Shown here piece by piece: positions 43,842-52,143 of a DNA stretch of 64,000 nt. Position 1 is the first letter of the stretch. Each line of letters begins with the position of its first letter. The DNA comes from Gemmobacter sp. (GTDB lineage: Bacteria; Pseudomonadota; Alphaproteobacteria; Rhodobacterales; Rhodobacteraceae): assembly GCF_034676705.1 (NCBI RefSeq), contig NZ_JAUCBS010000013.1, forward strand, positions 570,501-634,500, given 5' to 3'. The notes under the pieces were generated by a model. That model was not told the DNA's origin and did no database searches. It worked only from the letters and a program-made list of their open reading frames with translations. The position numbers were made by a program, and so were the translations under genes.

Positions 43842-44822
43842 ATGACCACCTTCCGCCTTGCTGCCCTGTCCACCCTTGGCGTCCTGATGCTGTCGGGCGC
43901 CGCCGCCGCGCAGCAGACCATTTCGCTGTACACCTCGCAGCCGCAGGCCCAGATCGCCGAGGTGATCGCGGCGTTCAACAAGGACCATCCCGAAATCACC
44001 GTCGAGGTGTTCCGGTCGGGCACCACCGAGATCATGGCCAAGCTGTCGGCCGAATTCGCCGCCGGCAAGTCGCCTGCCGACGTGATGATGATCGCCGATG
44101 CCGTCGCCATGACGCAGCTGAAGAACGATGGCCGCCTGCTGGCGCTGGACATGCCGATGGCGGGTGTTCCCGCCGCGCTGATCGACAAGGACAAGACCTT
44201 TGTCGGCACCCGGATGATCACCACGGGCATCGTCTACAACACCAATCTGGTGAAAGAGGCGCCGAAAAGCTGGAACGACCTTGCCCAGCCGGCCGCCGCC
44301 GCCAGCCTGATCATGCCCAGCCCGCTCTATTCCGGCGCGGCGGTGATCCATGTGGGCACCATGGTGCAGCAGCCGGACTTCGGCTGGAAATGGTACGAAA
44401 CGCTGGCTGACAACGGCGCAGTGGCCGGTCAGGGCAACGGCACGGTGATCGAGGCGGTGGCGCGGGGCGAAAAGGCCTATGGCATCATCATCGAATACAT
44501 GGCGCTGAACGCCAAGGCCAAGGGATCGCCGGTCGATTTCGTGTTCCCGGCCGAAGGCGTGTCGGTGATCGACCAGCCCATCGGGATCCTGAAGGAGTCG
44601 GATGCGGTCGAGGCGGCGAAGACCTTTGTCAGCTGGCAGCTGGGCCAGACCGCACAGGCGCAGGCCGTGCAGCAGGGCTATTTCCCCGCGCTGGCCGGCG
44701 TGACGCCGCCGGCGGGCTACCCCGATCCCGCCTCGTTGACCCTGCTGCCCGCCGATGCCGGCAAGATGCTGGCCGAAGACAAGGCGACCAAGGAAAAGTT
44801 CGCCGATATCTATGGCGGCTGA
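43842..44822 (+). CDS. Periplasmic solute-binding protein of the ABC importer
   Basis: 326 residues from ATG 43842, with GAGG six bases upstream (43832-43835); another ATG at 43830 is possible. A signal peptide ends AAAAQ near residue 21. The mature protein is of the Fe3+/2-aminoethylphosphonate cluster (SLYTSQPQAQIAEVIAAFN). The tandem tyrosines that bind iron in FbpA are not conserved: the equivalent region reads GIIIEYMALN. This, the Pho box and the phosphatase neighbours favour a phosphorus compound, as in AfuA or AepX/PhnS relatives. Substrate unproven. The stop overlaps the permease start by 11 bases. Confidence 0.85.
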   Translation: MTTFRLAALSTLGVLMLSGAAAAQQTISLYTSQPQAQIAEVIAAFNKDHPEITVEVFRSGTTEIMAKLSAEFAAGKSPADVMMIADAVAMTQLKNDGRLLALDMPMAGVPAALIDKDKTFVGTRMITTGIVYNTNLVKEAPKSWNDLAQPAAAASLIMPSPLYSGAAVIHVGTMVQQPDFGWKWYETLADNGAVAGQGNGTVIEAVARGEKAYGIIIEYMALNAKAKGSPVDFVFPAEGVSVIDQPIGILKESDAVEAAKTFVSWQLGQTAQAQAVQQGYFPALAGVTPPAGYPDPASLTLLPADAGKMLAEDKATKEKFADIYGG

Positions 44823-46518
44823 CCTGACCCTGTCGCGCGATACCCGGGGCGGCGAGCTGATGCTTGCCGCCCTGATCGGTGTGTGGGTTGTGGCGGTATC
44901 GGTCTGGCCGCTAGCCCGCCTGTTCGCCGAGGCGCTGACCCCTGGCAAGGACGGCGCGCCGCTGGGCCTGATGGCCGATGTGCTGTCGGCCCGGGCCACG
45001 GGCAGGGCGGTCTGGAACACCCTGACGGTTTCGGCCGGATCGGTGGTGATTTCGGCCGTGCTGGGCATGGGGCTGGCGCTGGGAACCGGGCTGTTCGCGT
45101 TGCGCGGCCGGGTGGCGATGACCTTTCTGATCCTGACGCCGCTGCTGATCCCGTCGCAGACCATGGCGCTGGCCTGGATCGAGCTTTTCGGCCCCACCTC
45201 TCCCATCCTGCGCCCGCTGGGGCTGGCGCCGCCGCCGGGCACCACGAACCCGATCTATTCCGGTTGGGGCATCGCGCTGTTGCTGGGGATCGAACACATG
45301 CCGCTGGTCTTTGTCGCCACCCGCGCGGCGCTGGTCGCGCTGCCCGGCGATCTGGTCGAGGCGGCGCAGGTCGCCGGCGCCCGGCGCGGGCGCATCGTGG
45401 CGCGGGTGCTGATGCCGCTGGTGCTGCCCGGCGCACTGGCGGGGGCCGTGCTGGCCTTTGCCGCCGCGGTGGGGAATTTCGGCGTGCCGGCCCTGCTGGG
45501 CATTCCGGGGCGGTTTCCCATGCTGACCACGCTGATCTATCAGCGGCTGAACGGCTTTGGCCCGTCGGTTGCCGGGCAGGTGGCGGTGCTGGCGCTGATC
45601 CTGGTGCTGATGGCGGTGGCGGCGCTGGTGCTGCGCGCGGTGCTGCTGCGCTGGCTGAGCGTGCCCTTGGGCCGTGGGGCGGGGCTGGTGCCCTTTGACC
45701 TTGGCCGGGGCCGGCCGCTGATGGAAACGGCGGTCTGGCTGGTGCTGGGGATGATCGCCGTGCTGCCCATGCTGGCGCTGCTGGGCACCGCGCTGTCGCC
45801 CGCGCTTGGCGTGGCGCTGAGCGCCGAGACGGTCACCTTGCGCAACTTTGCCGATGCGCTGGCAAACCCCATGGTGCTGCGCGCCTTTGCCAATTCGCTG
45901 GCGCTGTCGGGGCTGGCGGCGGCGATCTGCGCTGCCATCGCGCTGCCCTTTGCCTTTCTGAAGGTGCAGGCGGGGCTGCCGGTGGTGCGCGTGCTGGACT
46001 GGCTGGTCGATGCGCCCTGGGTGGTGCCGGGCACGGTGGTCGCGCTGGCGATGATCCTGACCTTTCTGCACCCGCTGCCGCTGATCGGGTCGCTGTATGG
46101 CACCCTCGGGATCCTGCTGGTGGCCTATCTGGCGCGCTTCCTGCCGCTGGTGCTGCGCCCGGTGATCGCGGCGGCCGAGGCGATGGAACCCGCGCTGGAC
46201 GAGGCGGCGCGCATCGCCGGCGCCGGCCCCTTGCGGCGGATCGTGCTGATCCTGGCGCCCATGGTGCTGCCCGCTGCCACGGCCGGGGCGCTGCTGCTGG
46301 TGATGACGGCGCTGAACGAACTGACCCTGTCGGCGCTGCTGTGGTCCAGCGGCACGGAGACGCTGGGCGTGGTGGTGTTTGCCCTGCAATACGAGGGGAA
46401 TTCGGCCGCGGCGGCGGCAGTATCGGTGCTGTCGGTGGCGCTGGTGCTGGCCATCGCGCTGGGGCTGGACCGGCTGGCATGGCACCTGCCGGCAGGCACG
46501 TTGCCCTGGCGGGCGTGA
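44812..46518 (+). CDS. ABC transporter permease, two fused domains
   Basis: 568 residues from ATG 44812. About 12 membrane helices in two halves, each with an EAA loop: EAAQVAGARRGRIVARVLMP and EAARIAGAGPLRRIVLILAP. Fused permeases of this length occur in FbpB and in 2-aminoethylphosphonate transporters. One polypeptide therefore supplies both membrane halves. It forms the importer with the binding protein it overlaps and with the ATPase encoded 3.7 kb upstream. It is the last gene of the operon; a repeat follows. Confidence 0.9.
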   Translation: MAADLTLSRDTRGGELMLAALIGVWVVAVSVWPLARLFAEALTPGKDGAPLGLMADVLSARATGRAVWNTLTVSAGSVVISAVLGMGLALGTGLFALRGRVAMTFLILTPLLIPSQTMALAWIELFGPTSPILRPLGLAPPPGTTNPIYSGWGIALLLGIEHMPLVFVATRAALVALPGDLVEAAQVAGARRGRIVARVLMPLVLPGALAGAVLAFAAAVGNFGVPALLGIPGRFPMLTTLIYQRLNGFGPSVAGQVAVLALILVLMAVAALVLRAVLLRWLSVPLGRGAGLVPFDLGRGRPLMETAVWLVLGMIAVLPMLALLGTALSPALGVALSAETVTLRNFADALANPMVLRAFANSLALSGLAAAICAAIALPFAFLKVQAGLPVVRVLDWLVDAPWVVPGTVVALAMILTFLHPLPLIGSLYGTLGILLVAYLARFLPLVLRPVIAAAEAMEPALDEAARIAGAGPLRRIVLILAPMVLPAATAGALLLVMTALNELTLSALLWSSGTETLGVVVFALQYEGNSAAAAAVSVLSVALVLAIALGLDRLAWHLPAGTLPWRA

Positions 46519-46542
46519 TCGCCCCTTGGCTGGCGTCGGCAG

Positions 46543-46573
46543 CCTCCGGCGGGGATATTTGGATCAGAGCGAA
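46543..46573. repeat. 31-bp dispersed repeat, copy B (inverted)
   Basis: Exact inverse of 13040-13070 and 48194-48224. It lies between the permease stop and the grxC promoter. Confidence 0.9.
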
Positions 46574-46583
46574 TATGCGATGG

Positions 46584-46611
46584 TTGTGCAGGGCGCCAAT
46601 GCGCCTATAGT
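46584..46611 (+). promoter_or_regulatory. Likely promoter of grxC
   Basis: TTGTGC (46584-46589), 16 bp, TATAGT (46606-46611), 24 bases before the ATG. The spacer holds a short GGCGC/GCGCC inverted repeat. Confidence 0.5.
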
Positions 46612-46635
46612 CCGGCCAAGCGAAAGGGGGTGCCC

Positions 46636-46893
46636 ATGAAACCCGTCGAAATCTATACGACGCCGCTGTGCGGATACTGCCATGCGGCCAAGCGCCTGCT
46701 GACGCAAAAGGGCGTGGCCTTTGCCGAGATCGACGTCAGCCGCGACCCCGACCTGCGCGCCGCCATGGTGCAGCGCGCCGGGGGCCGGCGCACCGTGCCG
46801 CAGATTTTCGTCGGAGAAACCCATGTGGGCGGCTGCGACGATCTGTATGCGCTGGACGGTGCCGGCAAGCTTGATCCCTTGCTGGAGGGCTAG
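46636..46893 (+). CDS. grxC: Glutaredoxin 3
   Basis: 85 residues from ATG 46636, with AAAGGGGG upstream. The active site is C12-G-Y-C15; most GrxC proteins have CPYC. The glutathione-binding TVPQIFVGETHVGGCDDL is complete. It reduces disulfides and glutathionylated proteins with glutathione. It starts an operon with an amidase and a MarR regulator, three bases before the amidase gene. Confidence 0.95.
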   Translation: MKPVEIYTTPLCGYCHAAKRLLTQKGVAFAEIDVSRDPDLRAAMVQRAGGRRTVPQIFVGETHVGGCDDLYALDGAGKLDPLLEG

Positions 46894-46896
46894 GCC

Positions 46897-47733
46897 ATGC
46901 GCGCAGGGCTTGTGCAGTTGAATGTCACCGATGATGTCGATGTGAACATCCCCGTGACCGTGGCCCATGTGCGGGCGGCGGTCGCCGGCGGCGCCGGCTT
47001 TGTGCTGACGCCCGAGGTGACGGGGCTGCTGACCGCCGACAAGCTGCGCCAGCGCGCGCTGATTGTCCCCGAGGATCAGGATCGCACCCTGGCCGCCCTG
47101 CGGGACGAGGCGGCGCGGGCGGGCATCTGGCTGTTGATCGGATCGCTGGGCATCAAGGTGCGGGACGAGGCGGACGGCCGGTTCGCCAACCGCAGCTTTC
47201 TGATCGGCCCAGATGGCGGCATCGTGGCGCGGTATGACAAGATCCACATGTTCGACGTGAATGTCTCGGACACCGAGGTGTTCCGCGAATCTGCCGAATA
47301 CCGCCCCGGCGCCCAGGCGGTGGTGGCGGCAACGCCCTTTGGCAAGATCGGCCTGTCGGTCTGCTACGACCTGCGGTTTCCCCACCTTTATCGCCGTCTG
47401 GCACAGGGCGGGGCCGAGATCCTGACGATTCCGGCCGCCTTCAACCACATCACCGGCCAGGCCCATTGGGAAGTGCTGCTGCGCGCCCGGGCCATCGAAT
47501 CCGGGGCCTGGGTGCTGGCCCCGGCCCAGACCGGCCAGCACATCCAGGACAGCGCCCCGGGCAAGCGGCGCACGCATGGCCATTCCATGGTCGTGGCTCC
47601 CTGGGGCGAGGTGGTGTCGGATGCCGGCGCCGAACCGGGCGTGACCTTTGCCGAGATCGACCTGGATCAGGTGGCGCGCGCCCGGCACCGCGTGCCCTCG
47701 CTGTCGCACGACCGGCCGTTCGACGGCCCCTGA
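46897..47733 (+). CDS. Nitrilase-superfamily amidase (Nit-like)
   Basis: 278 residues with the full catalytic triad: E40 (LTPEVTG), K115 (RYDKIHMFD) and C156 (LSVCYDLRFPHLY). The Nit branch contains deaminated-glutathione amidases, which repair a glutathione side product. Position directly after grxC supports that role. An omega-amidase is the alternative. The next gene starts three bases after the stop. Confidence 0.88.
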   Translation: MRAGLVQLNVTDDVDVNIPVTVAHVRAAVAGGAGFVLTPEVTGLLTADKLRQRALIVPEDQDRTLAALRDEAARAGIWLLIGSLGIKVRDEADGRFANRSFLIGPDGGIVARYDKIHMFDVNVSDTEVFRESAEYRPGAQAVVAATPFGKIGLSVCYDLRFPHLYRRLAQGGAEILTIPAAFNHITGQAHWEVLLRARAIESGAWVLAPAQTGQHIQDSAPGKRRTHGHSMVVAPWGEVVSDAGAEPGVTFAEIDLDQVARARHRVPSLSHDRPFDGP

Positions 47734-47736
47734 CCC

Positions 47737-48183
47737 ATGGCCGAACGCACCGAGGATCTGGCGGTCGCCCTGTTCGGCGAGCTGTTCATGGCCGATCAGC
47801 TGGCCCGTGCGCGCCTGACCCGGGCCCTGCCCAAGGGGATGGAACTGTCGCATTTCGGCGTGCTGAACCTGCTGGCGCGCCTTGGCGATGAACGCACCCC
47901 GGCCCAGCTGGCGCGCGCCTTTCACGTGACCCGCGGCGCGATGACCAACACTCTGGCACGGCTGGAATGGGCGGGCCATGTCCATATCCGCCCCGATTGG
48001 GACGATGCGCGGCGCAAGTTCGTCTCGATCAGCCCGGCTGGCCGCGCCGCCCGCGATGCGGCCTTGCAGGCGATTGTGCCGATGATCGCGCATACCGTCG
48101 CGGATCTTGGCGAAGACCGCATCCGTGCCGCGCTGCCGGTGCTGCGCGACCTGCGCCTGCGGTTCGAGGAGGACGAGGTCTGA
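47737..48183 (+). CDS. MarR-family transcriptional regulator
   Basis: 148 residues. Winged helix with GMELSHFGVLNLLARL, then RTPAQLARAFHVTRGAMTN (recognition helix) and a beta-wing with RPDWDDARRKFVSI. MarR dimers usually sense small ligands and repress neighbouring genes; none is identified here. It is third in the grxC operon and is followed by a repeat copy. Confidence 0.88.
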   Translation: MAERTEDLAVALFGELFMADQLARARLTRALPKGMELSHFGVLNLLARLGDERTPAQLARAFHVTRGAMTNTLARLEWAGHVHIRPDWDDARRKFVSISPAGRAARDAALQAIVPMIAHTVADLGEDRIRAALPVLRDLRLRFEEDEV

Positions 48184-48193
48184 CCGCCCCCCT

Positions 48194-48224
48194 TTCGCTC
48201 TGATCCAAATATCCCCGCCGGAGG
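48194..48224. repeat. 31-bp dispersed repeat, copy C
   Basis: Identical to 13040-13070. It lies 10 bases after the MarR stop and 32 bases before the end of the convergent GT25 gene. Confidence 0.9.
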
Positions 48225-48256
48225 CAGCCGACATGTGCCGCTGGCGCTGCCGGTTG

Positions 48257-48998
48257 TCACCGCCGCATCCGGTTCCGCAGGCGCCGCGCCTGTGCGACAA
48301 GATTGCGCAGGACCGGCAGGCGGTCTTTCAGCGACAGCGGGGCAATGTCGGTGCGTGATGACCGCTGCACCCCGATGGCGGGGATGGCCGCCAGGGTGCG
48401 AAGGTGCGGATGTTCCCGGCGGAACCAGCTGTAGGCGCCATCGACATGCATCGGCCCCCCTTCCGGGTGGCCGGCGGGGCGGGGACATCATCGCCTCCAG
48501 ATAGGGCACCAGTGCCTTGATCGTCGCGTGTCGCAAGGCCAGCATATGTGTGCAGCGAATTGCGGTATCTGCCGGGATCTCGGCCAGCCCCGCGCCAGCG
48601 GCGGTATGCCCTTGCGGCCCGAAGCCGTAGAAGATGTCCCATGGCTGGGCGTCCAGACCCGCCATCAGCCCGGCCAACCGGGCTGCCACGTCGGGGGCGA
48701 AGTCCAGATCGTCCTCGCAAATCAGGATCATGGGGGCATTGGCCCCAAGTGCCTGCCGCAGCACGCCCAGATGGCTGGCAAAGCAGCCCCGTGCCCCGAT
48801 GGATTCGAACTGCCCGGGATCGGCGGGCCGCACCGCGTCGAAACGATGGACCTGCGGATGGCCGAGCCCCAGCCCGATCCGGGCAAGCTGGGCATCGAAT
48901 TCCGCCAGCCTGTCCGGCCGCGATGCCAGATTGATCACGAAGATATCTCCGCAACTGCGCAGCACCGCCTGACCCAGTCCAGAGTGGGGCAAAACCAT
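48257..48998 (-). pseudogene. Family 25 (LPS) glycosyltransferase, frameshifted
   Basis: From ATG 48998 the frame encodes a GT25 N-terminus: DIFVINLASRPDRLAEF, ASHLGVLRQAL and the metal-site-like LICEDDLDF. It continues to LVPYLEAMM. The expected C-terminal part (PMHVDGAYSWFRREHP) is present, but in another frame. That frame ends at 48257. Joining the two needs removal of one C (coding strand) from the CCCC run at 48484-48481, which restores SRPAGHPEGGPMHVDGAY. So this is a one-base insertion, or a sequencing error. GT25 enzymes add galactose to lipopolysaccharide core or O-antigen. The unshifted frame runs on into the MarR gene and is not credible. Confidence 0.75.
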
Positions 48999-49113
48999 GC
49001 GACCCTCGCGAATGCCGGACAGGCCGTGCCGGCTGGGTGAAAGCATAGGTCCAAACAGTCGATATACAATGACAATATCCGTCCCGTTGCGGTCGTGCTG
49101 CGCCCGGACGAGG

Positions 49114-49161
49114 CTTGCGAAAATGCGCTGCGCCCCCGTCAGGGTGGTGTTGCATTTTCGC
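49114..49161 (+). promoter_or_regulatory. Inverted repeat and candidate heat-shock promoter before clpB
   Basis: A perfect 10-bp inverted repeat, GCGAAAATGC (49117-49126) and GCATTTTCGC (49152-49161), is separated by 25 bases. Overlapping its left arm, CTTGCGA (49114-49120), 13 bp, CCCCGTC resembles the sigma-32 consensus CTTGAAA-N13-CCCCATNT. A second weaker pair (TTGCATT, 13 bp, CCCCACCT at 49170) follows. It lies about 90-140 bases before clpB, a usual heat-shock gene. Confidence 0.35.
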
Positions 49162-49252
49162 CCACCGCTCCCCACCTGAGGGGTAAGGCCGACAGGCCCC
49201 GTGCCGGGGATCCGGGCGGGCAGGGGCGGCGCTTCACGAAAGGGAGTACCCG

Positions 49253-51871
49253 ATGAACCTGGAAAAGTTCACGGAACGGTCGCGCGGGTTTCTGCAAGCC
49301 GCGCAAACGATTGCGATGCGGGAAGGCCATCAGCGGCTGGCGCCCGAACATCTGCTGAAGGCCCTGATGGATGACGATCAGGGCCTTGCCGCCAACCTGA
49401 TCCGCCGGTCCGGTGGCGCCCCCGAACGGGTGGGCGAGGCGGTGGACCTTGCCGTCGGCAAGCTGCCCAGGGTGTCGGGCGCATCGGCCGAGGTTTATAC
49501 CGACCAGTCGCTGGTGCGCATCCTGACCGAGGCGGAGACGCTGGCCAAAAAGGCGGGCGACAGCTTTGTGCCGGTCGAACGCATCCTGATGGCGCTGGCC
49601 ATGGTGCCCAGCAAGGCCAAGGACGCGCTGGATGCCGGCGCGGTGACGGCGCAAAAGCTGAACGGCGCGATCAACGACATCCGCAAGGGGCGCACCGCCG
49701 ACAGCGCATCGGCCGAACAGGGCTATGACGCGCTGAAGAAATACGCCCGCGACCTGACCGAGGCGGCCGCCGAAGGCAAGATCGACCCGATCATCGGCCG
49801 GGACGAGGAAATCCGCCGCGCGATGCAGGTGCTGTCGCGCCGCACCAAGAACAACCCGGTGCTGATCGGGGAACCGGGCGTGGGCAAGACCGCGATCGCC
49901 GAAGGACTCGCCCTGCGCATCGTCAACGGCGACGTGCCCGAATCCCTGCGCAACAAGAAGCTGATGGCGCTGGACATGGGCGCGCTGATCGCCGGTGCCA
50001 AATACCGGGGCGAATTCGAGGAACGGCTGAAAGCCATCCTGTCCGAGGTCACCGCCGCGGCAGGCGAGATCATCCTGTTCATCGACGAGATGCACACGCT
50101 GGTCGGCGCCGGCAAGGCCGATGGCGCGATGGATGCCGCGAACCTGCTGAAACCCGCCCTGGCACGGGGCGAGTTGCACTGCGTCGGCGCCACCACGCTG
50201 GACGAATACCGCAAGCACGTGGAAAAGGACGCCGCCCTTGCCCGCCGGTTCCAGCCGGTGATGGTCAGCGAACCCACGGTCGAGGATACGATTTCCATCC
50301 TGCGCGGCATCAAGGAAAAATACGAACTTCACCACGGGGTGAAGATCGCCGATTCGGCGCTGGTCGCCGCGGCCACGCTGTCGCACCGCTACATCACCGA
50401 CCGTTTCCTGCCCGACAAGGCCATCGACTTGGTGGACGAGGCGGCCAGCCGCCTGCGCATGGAAGTGGACAGCAAGCCCGAGGAACTGGACGCGCTGGAC
50501 CGCGAGATCCTGCAAAAGACCATCGAATCCGAGGCGCTGAAGCGCGAGGATGACGCGGCCAGCAAGGACCGGCTGGAAAAGCTGGACAAGGAACTGTCCG
50601 AGCTGCAACAGAAATCGGCCGAGCTGACCGCGCAATGGCAGGCGGAACGCGACCGTCTGGAAGGCACCCGCGACCTCAAGGAGCAACTCGACAAGGCGCG
50701 CGCCGAACTGGACATCGCCAAGCGCGATGGCAATTTTGCCAAGGCCGGTGAACTGCAATACGGTCGCATCCCGGAACTGGAACGCAAGCTGACCGAGGCC
50801 GACAGCCACGAAAACGCCAAGCTGGTGTCCGATGCCGTGCGCCCCGAACAGATCGCCGAGGTGATCGAGCGCTGGACCGGGATCCCGACCAGCAAGATGC
50901 TGGAAGGCGAGCGCGAGAAACTCCTCAAGATGGAGGAGGAGCTGGGCAAGCGCGTCATCGGCCAGCGCGAGGCGGTGACCGCGGTGTCCAACGCCGTCCG
51001 CCGGGCACGGGCCGGGCTGAACGATGAAAACCGGCCGCTGGGCAGCTTCCTGTTCCTGGGCCCGACCGGCGTGGGGAAAACCGAACTGACCAAGGCGGTG
51101 GCGGAATACCTCTTTGACGATGACAGCGCGATGGTCCGCATCGACATGTCGGAGTTCATGGAGAAACACGCGGTCGCCCGGCTGATCGGCGCGCCTCCGG
51201 GCTATGTCGGCTATGACGAGGGCGGCGTGCTGACCGAAGCCGTGCGGCGCCGGCCCTATCAGGTCGTGCTGTTCGACGAGGTGGAAAAGGCCCACCCCGA
51301 CGTGTTCAACGTGCTGTTGCAGGTGCTGGACGATGGCGTGCTGACCGACGGCCAGGGCCGGACGGTGGACTTCAAGCAGACGCTGATCGTGCTGACCTCG
51401 AACCTTGGGTCGCAGGCGCTGAGCCTGCTGCCCGAAGGGACCGACAGCAAGGCCGCCCGGGCCGAGGTGATGGAAGCGGTGCGCGGGCATTTCCGCCCCG
51501 AATTCCTGAACCGTCTGGACGAGACGATCATCTTCGACCGGCTGACCCGGGCGAACATGGACGGCATTGTCGAAATCCAGCTGCGCCGGCTGCAAAAGCG
51601 GCTGGAAGGGCGCAAGATCGTGCTGGAACTGGATCAGGCGGCCCACGACTGGCTGGCCGATGCAGGCTACGATCCGGTCTTTGGCGCGCGACCGCTGAAA
51701 CGGGTGATCCAGCGCCATGTGCAGGATCCGCTGGCCGGGCTGCTGTTGTCGGGCGAGGTGCTGGACGGGGCGACCGTTCAGATCACTGCCGGGCCCGACG
51801 GGCTGGTGATCAACGGCCAGCTGGCGGTGCGCCCGCCGGAACCGCCACGCGAAGGGGTGCGGCTGCATTGA
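49253..51871 (+). CDS. clpB: ATP-dependent chaperone ClpB
   Basis: 872 residues, standard length. Clp-N repeats (1-145), a first AAA+ module with Walker A GEPGVGKTA, a long coiled-coil middle domain (about 405-525, rich in E, K, L, D) and a second AAA+ module with GPTGVGKTE. The middle domain identifies it as ClpB rather than ClpA or ClpC, and no ClpP-binding IGF loop is seen. It extracts polypeptides from aggregates with DnaK. It is monocistronic, ended by a strong terminator. Confidence 0.97.
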   Translation: MNLEKFTERSRGFLQAAQTIAMREGHQRLAPEHLLKALMDDDQGLAANLIRRSGGAPERVGEAVDLAVGKLPRVSGASAEVYTDQSLVRILTEAETLAKKAGDSFVPVERILMALAMVPSKAKDALDAGAVTAQKLNGAINDIRKGRTADSASAEQGYDALKKYARDLTEAAAEGKIDPIIGRDEEIRRAMQVLSRRTKNNPVLIGEPGVGKTAIAEGLALRIVNGDVPESLRNKKLMALDMGALIAGAKYRGEFEERLKAILSEVTAAAGEIILFIDEMHTLVGAGKADGAMDAANLLKPALARGELHCVGATTLDEYRKHVEKDAALARRFQPVMVSEPTVEDTISILRGIKEKYELHHGVKIADSALVAAATLSHRYITDRFLPDKAIDLVDEAASRLRMEVDSKPEELDALDREILQKTIESEALKREDDAASKDRLEKLDKELSELQQKSAELTAQWQAERDRLEGTRDLKEQLDKARAELDIAKRDGNFAKAGELQYGRIPELERKLTEADSHENAKLVSDAVRPEQIAEVIERWTGIPTSKMLEGEREKLLKMEEELGKRVIGQREAVTAVSNAVRRARAGLNDENRPLGSFLFLGPTGVGKTELTKAVAEYLFDDDSAMVRIDMSEFMEKHAVARLIGAPPGYVGYDEGGVLTEAVRRRPYQVVLFDEVEKAHPDVFNVLLQVLDDGVLTDGQGRTVDFKQTLIVLTSNLGSQALSLLPEGTDSKAARAEVMEAVRGHFRPEFLNRLDETIIFDRLTRANMDGIVEIQLRRLQKRLEGRKIVLELDQAAHDWLADAGYDPVFGARPLKRVIQRHVQDPLAGLLLSGEVLDGATVQITAGPDGLVINGQLAVRPPEPPREGVRLH

Positions 51872-51874
51872 GGC

Positions 51875-51914
51875 GGCGCCCCCCACCCCATCCCTCCCCC
51901 ACGAGGGGGGAGGG
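51875..51914. repeat. Left copy of inverted repeat element after clpB
   Basis: GGCGCC at 51875 opens a 40-bp element ending in a 9-bp stem (CCCTCCCCC 51892-51900 with GGGGGAGGG 51906-51914). It begins four bases after the clpB stop and is nearly the reverse complement of 52072-52112. Confidence 0.75.
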
Positions 51915-51982
51915 AGGCGCCAAGTTCGCGATGTTTGCCCAGCGGCAGATGCTGCAAGGCGTGATCGCGAACGGACCATAAG

Positions 51983-52003
51983 AGCGGGGCCATCGGCCCC
52001 GCT
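51983..52003. terminator. Intrinsic terminator of clpB
   Basis: AGCGGGGCC (51983-51991), ATC loop, GGCCCCGCT (51995-52003), followed by TTCC. A compact 9-bp stem. The rest of the 272-base gap between clpB and murJ holds two repeat copies and no gene. Confidence 0.8.
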
Positions 52004-52071
52004 TTCCTATTGCGAAAGCCTGTCCAGTATACCCGGAGACCATCGAGGCAACGGAATGGACTCCCGCGCTT

Positions 52072-52112
52072 CCCCTCCCCCTCGTGGGGAGGGGAGAGGG
52101 GAGGGGGGCGCC
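52072..52112. repeat. Right copy of inverted repeat element before murJ end
   Basis: A 9-bp stem (CCCCTCCCC 52072-52080 with GGGGAGGGG 52086-52094, CTCGT loop) followed by G-rich sequence ending GGCGCC at 52107-52112. Inverted relative to the left copy. Confidence 0.75.
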
Positions 52113-52143
52113 GCCACGGGTGACGCTGCGCATCCGACGAACG

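Noticed and set aside
47922..49175. A single 417-residue protein covering the GT25 region
   Set aside because: After residue about 230 the frame leaves the GT25 sequence and runs antisense through a repeat and the MarR gene. The true C-terminus is in another frame.
49139..51979. A 946-codon minus-strand frame opposite clpB
   Set aside because: ClpB is unambiguous on the plus strand. The reverse product has no domain and shows compositional bias from the antisense frame.
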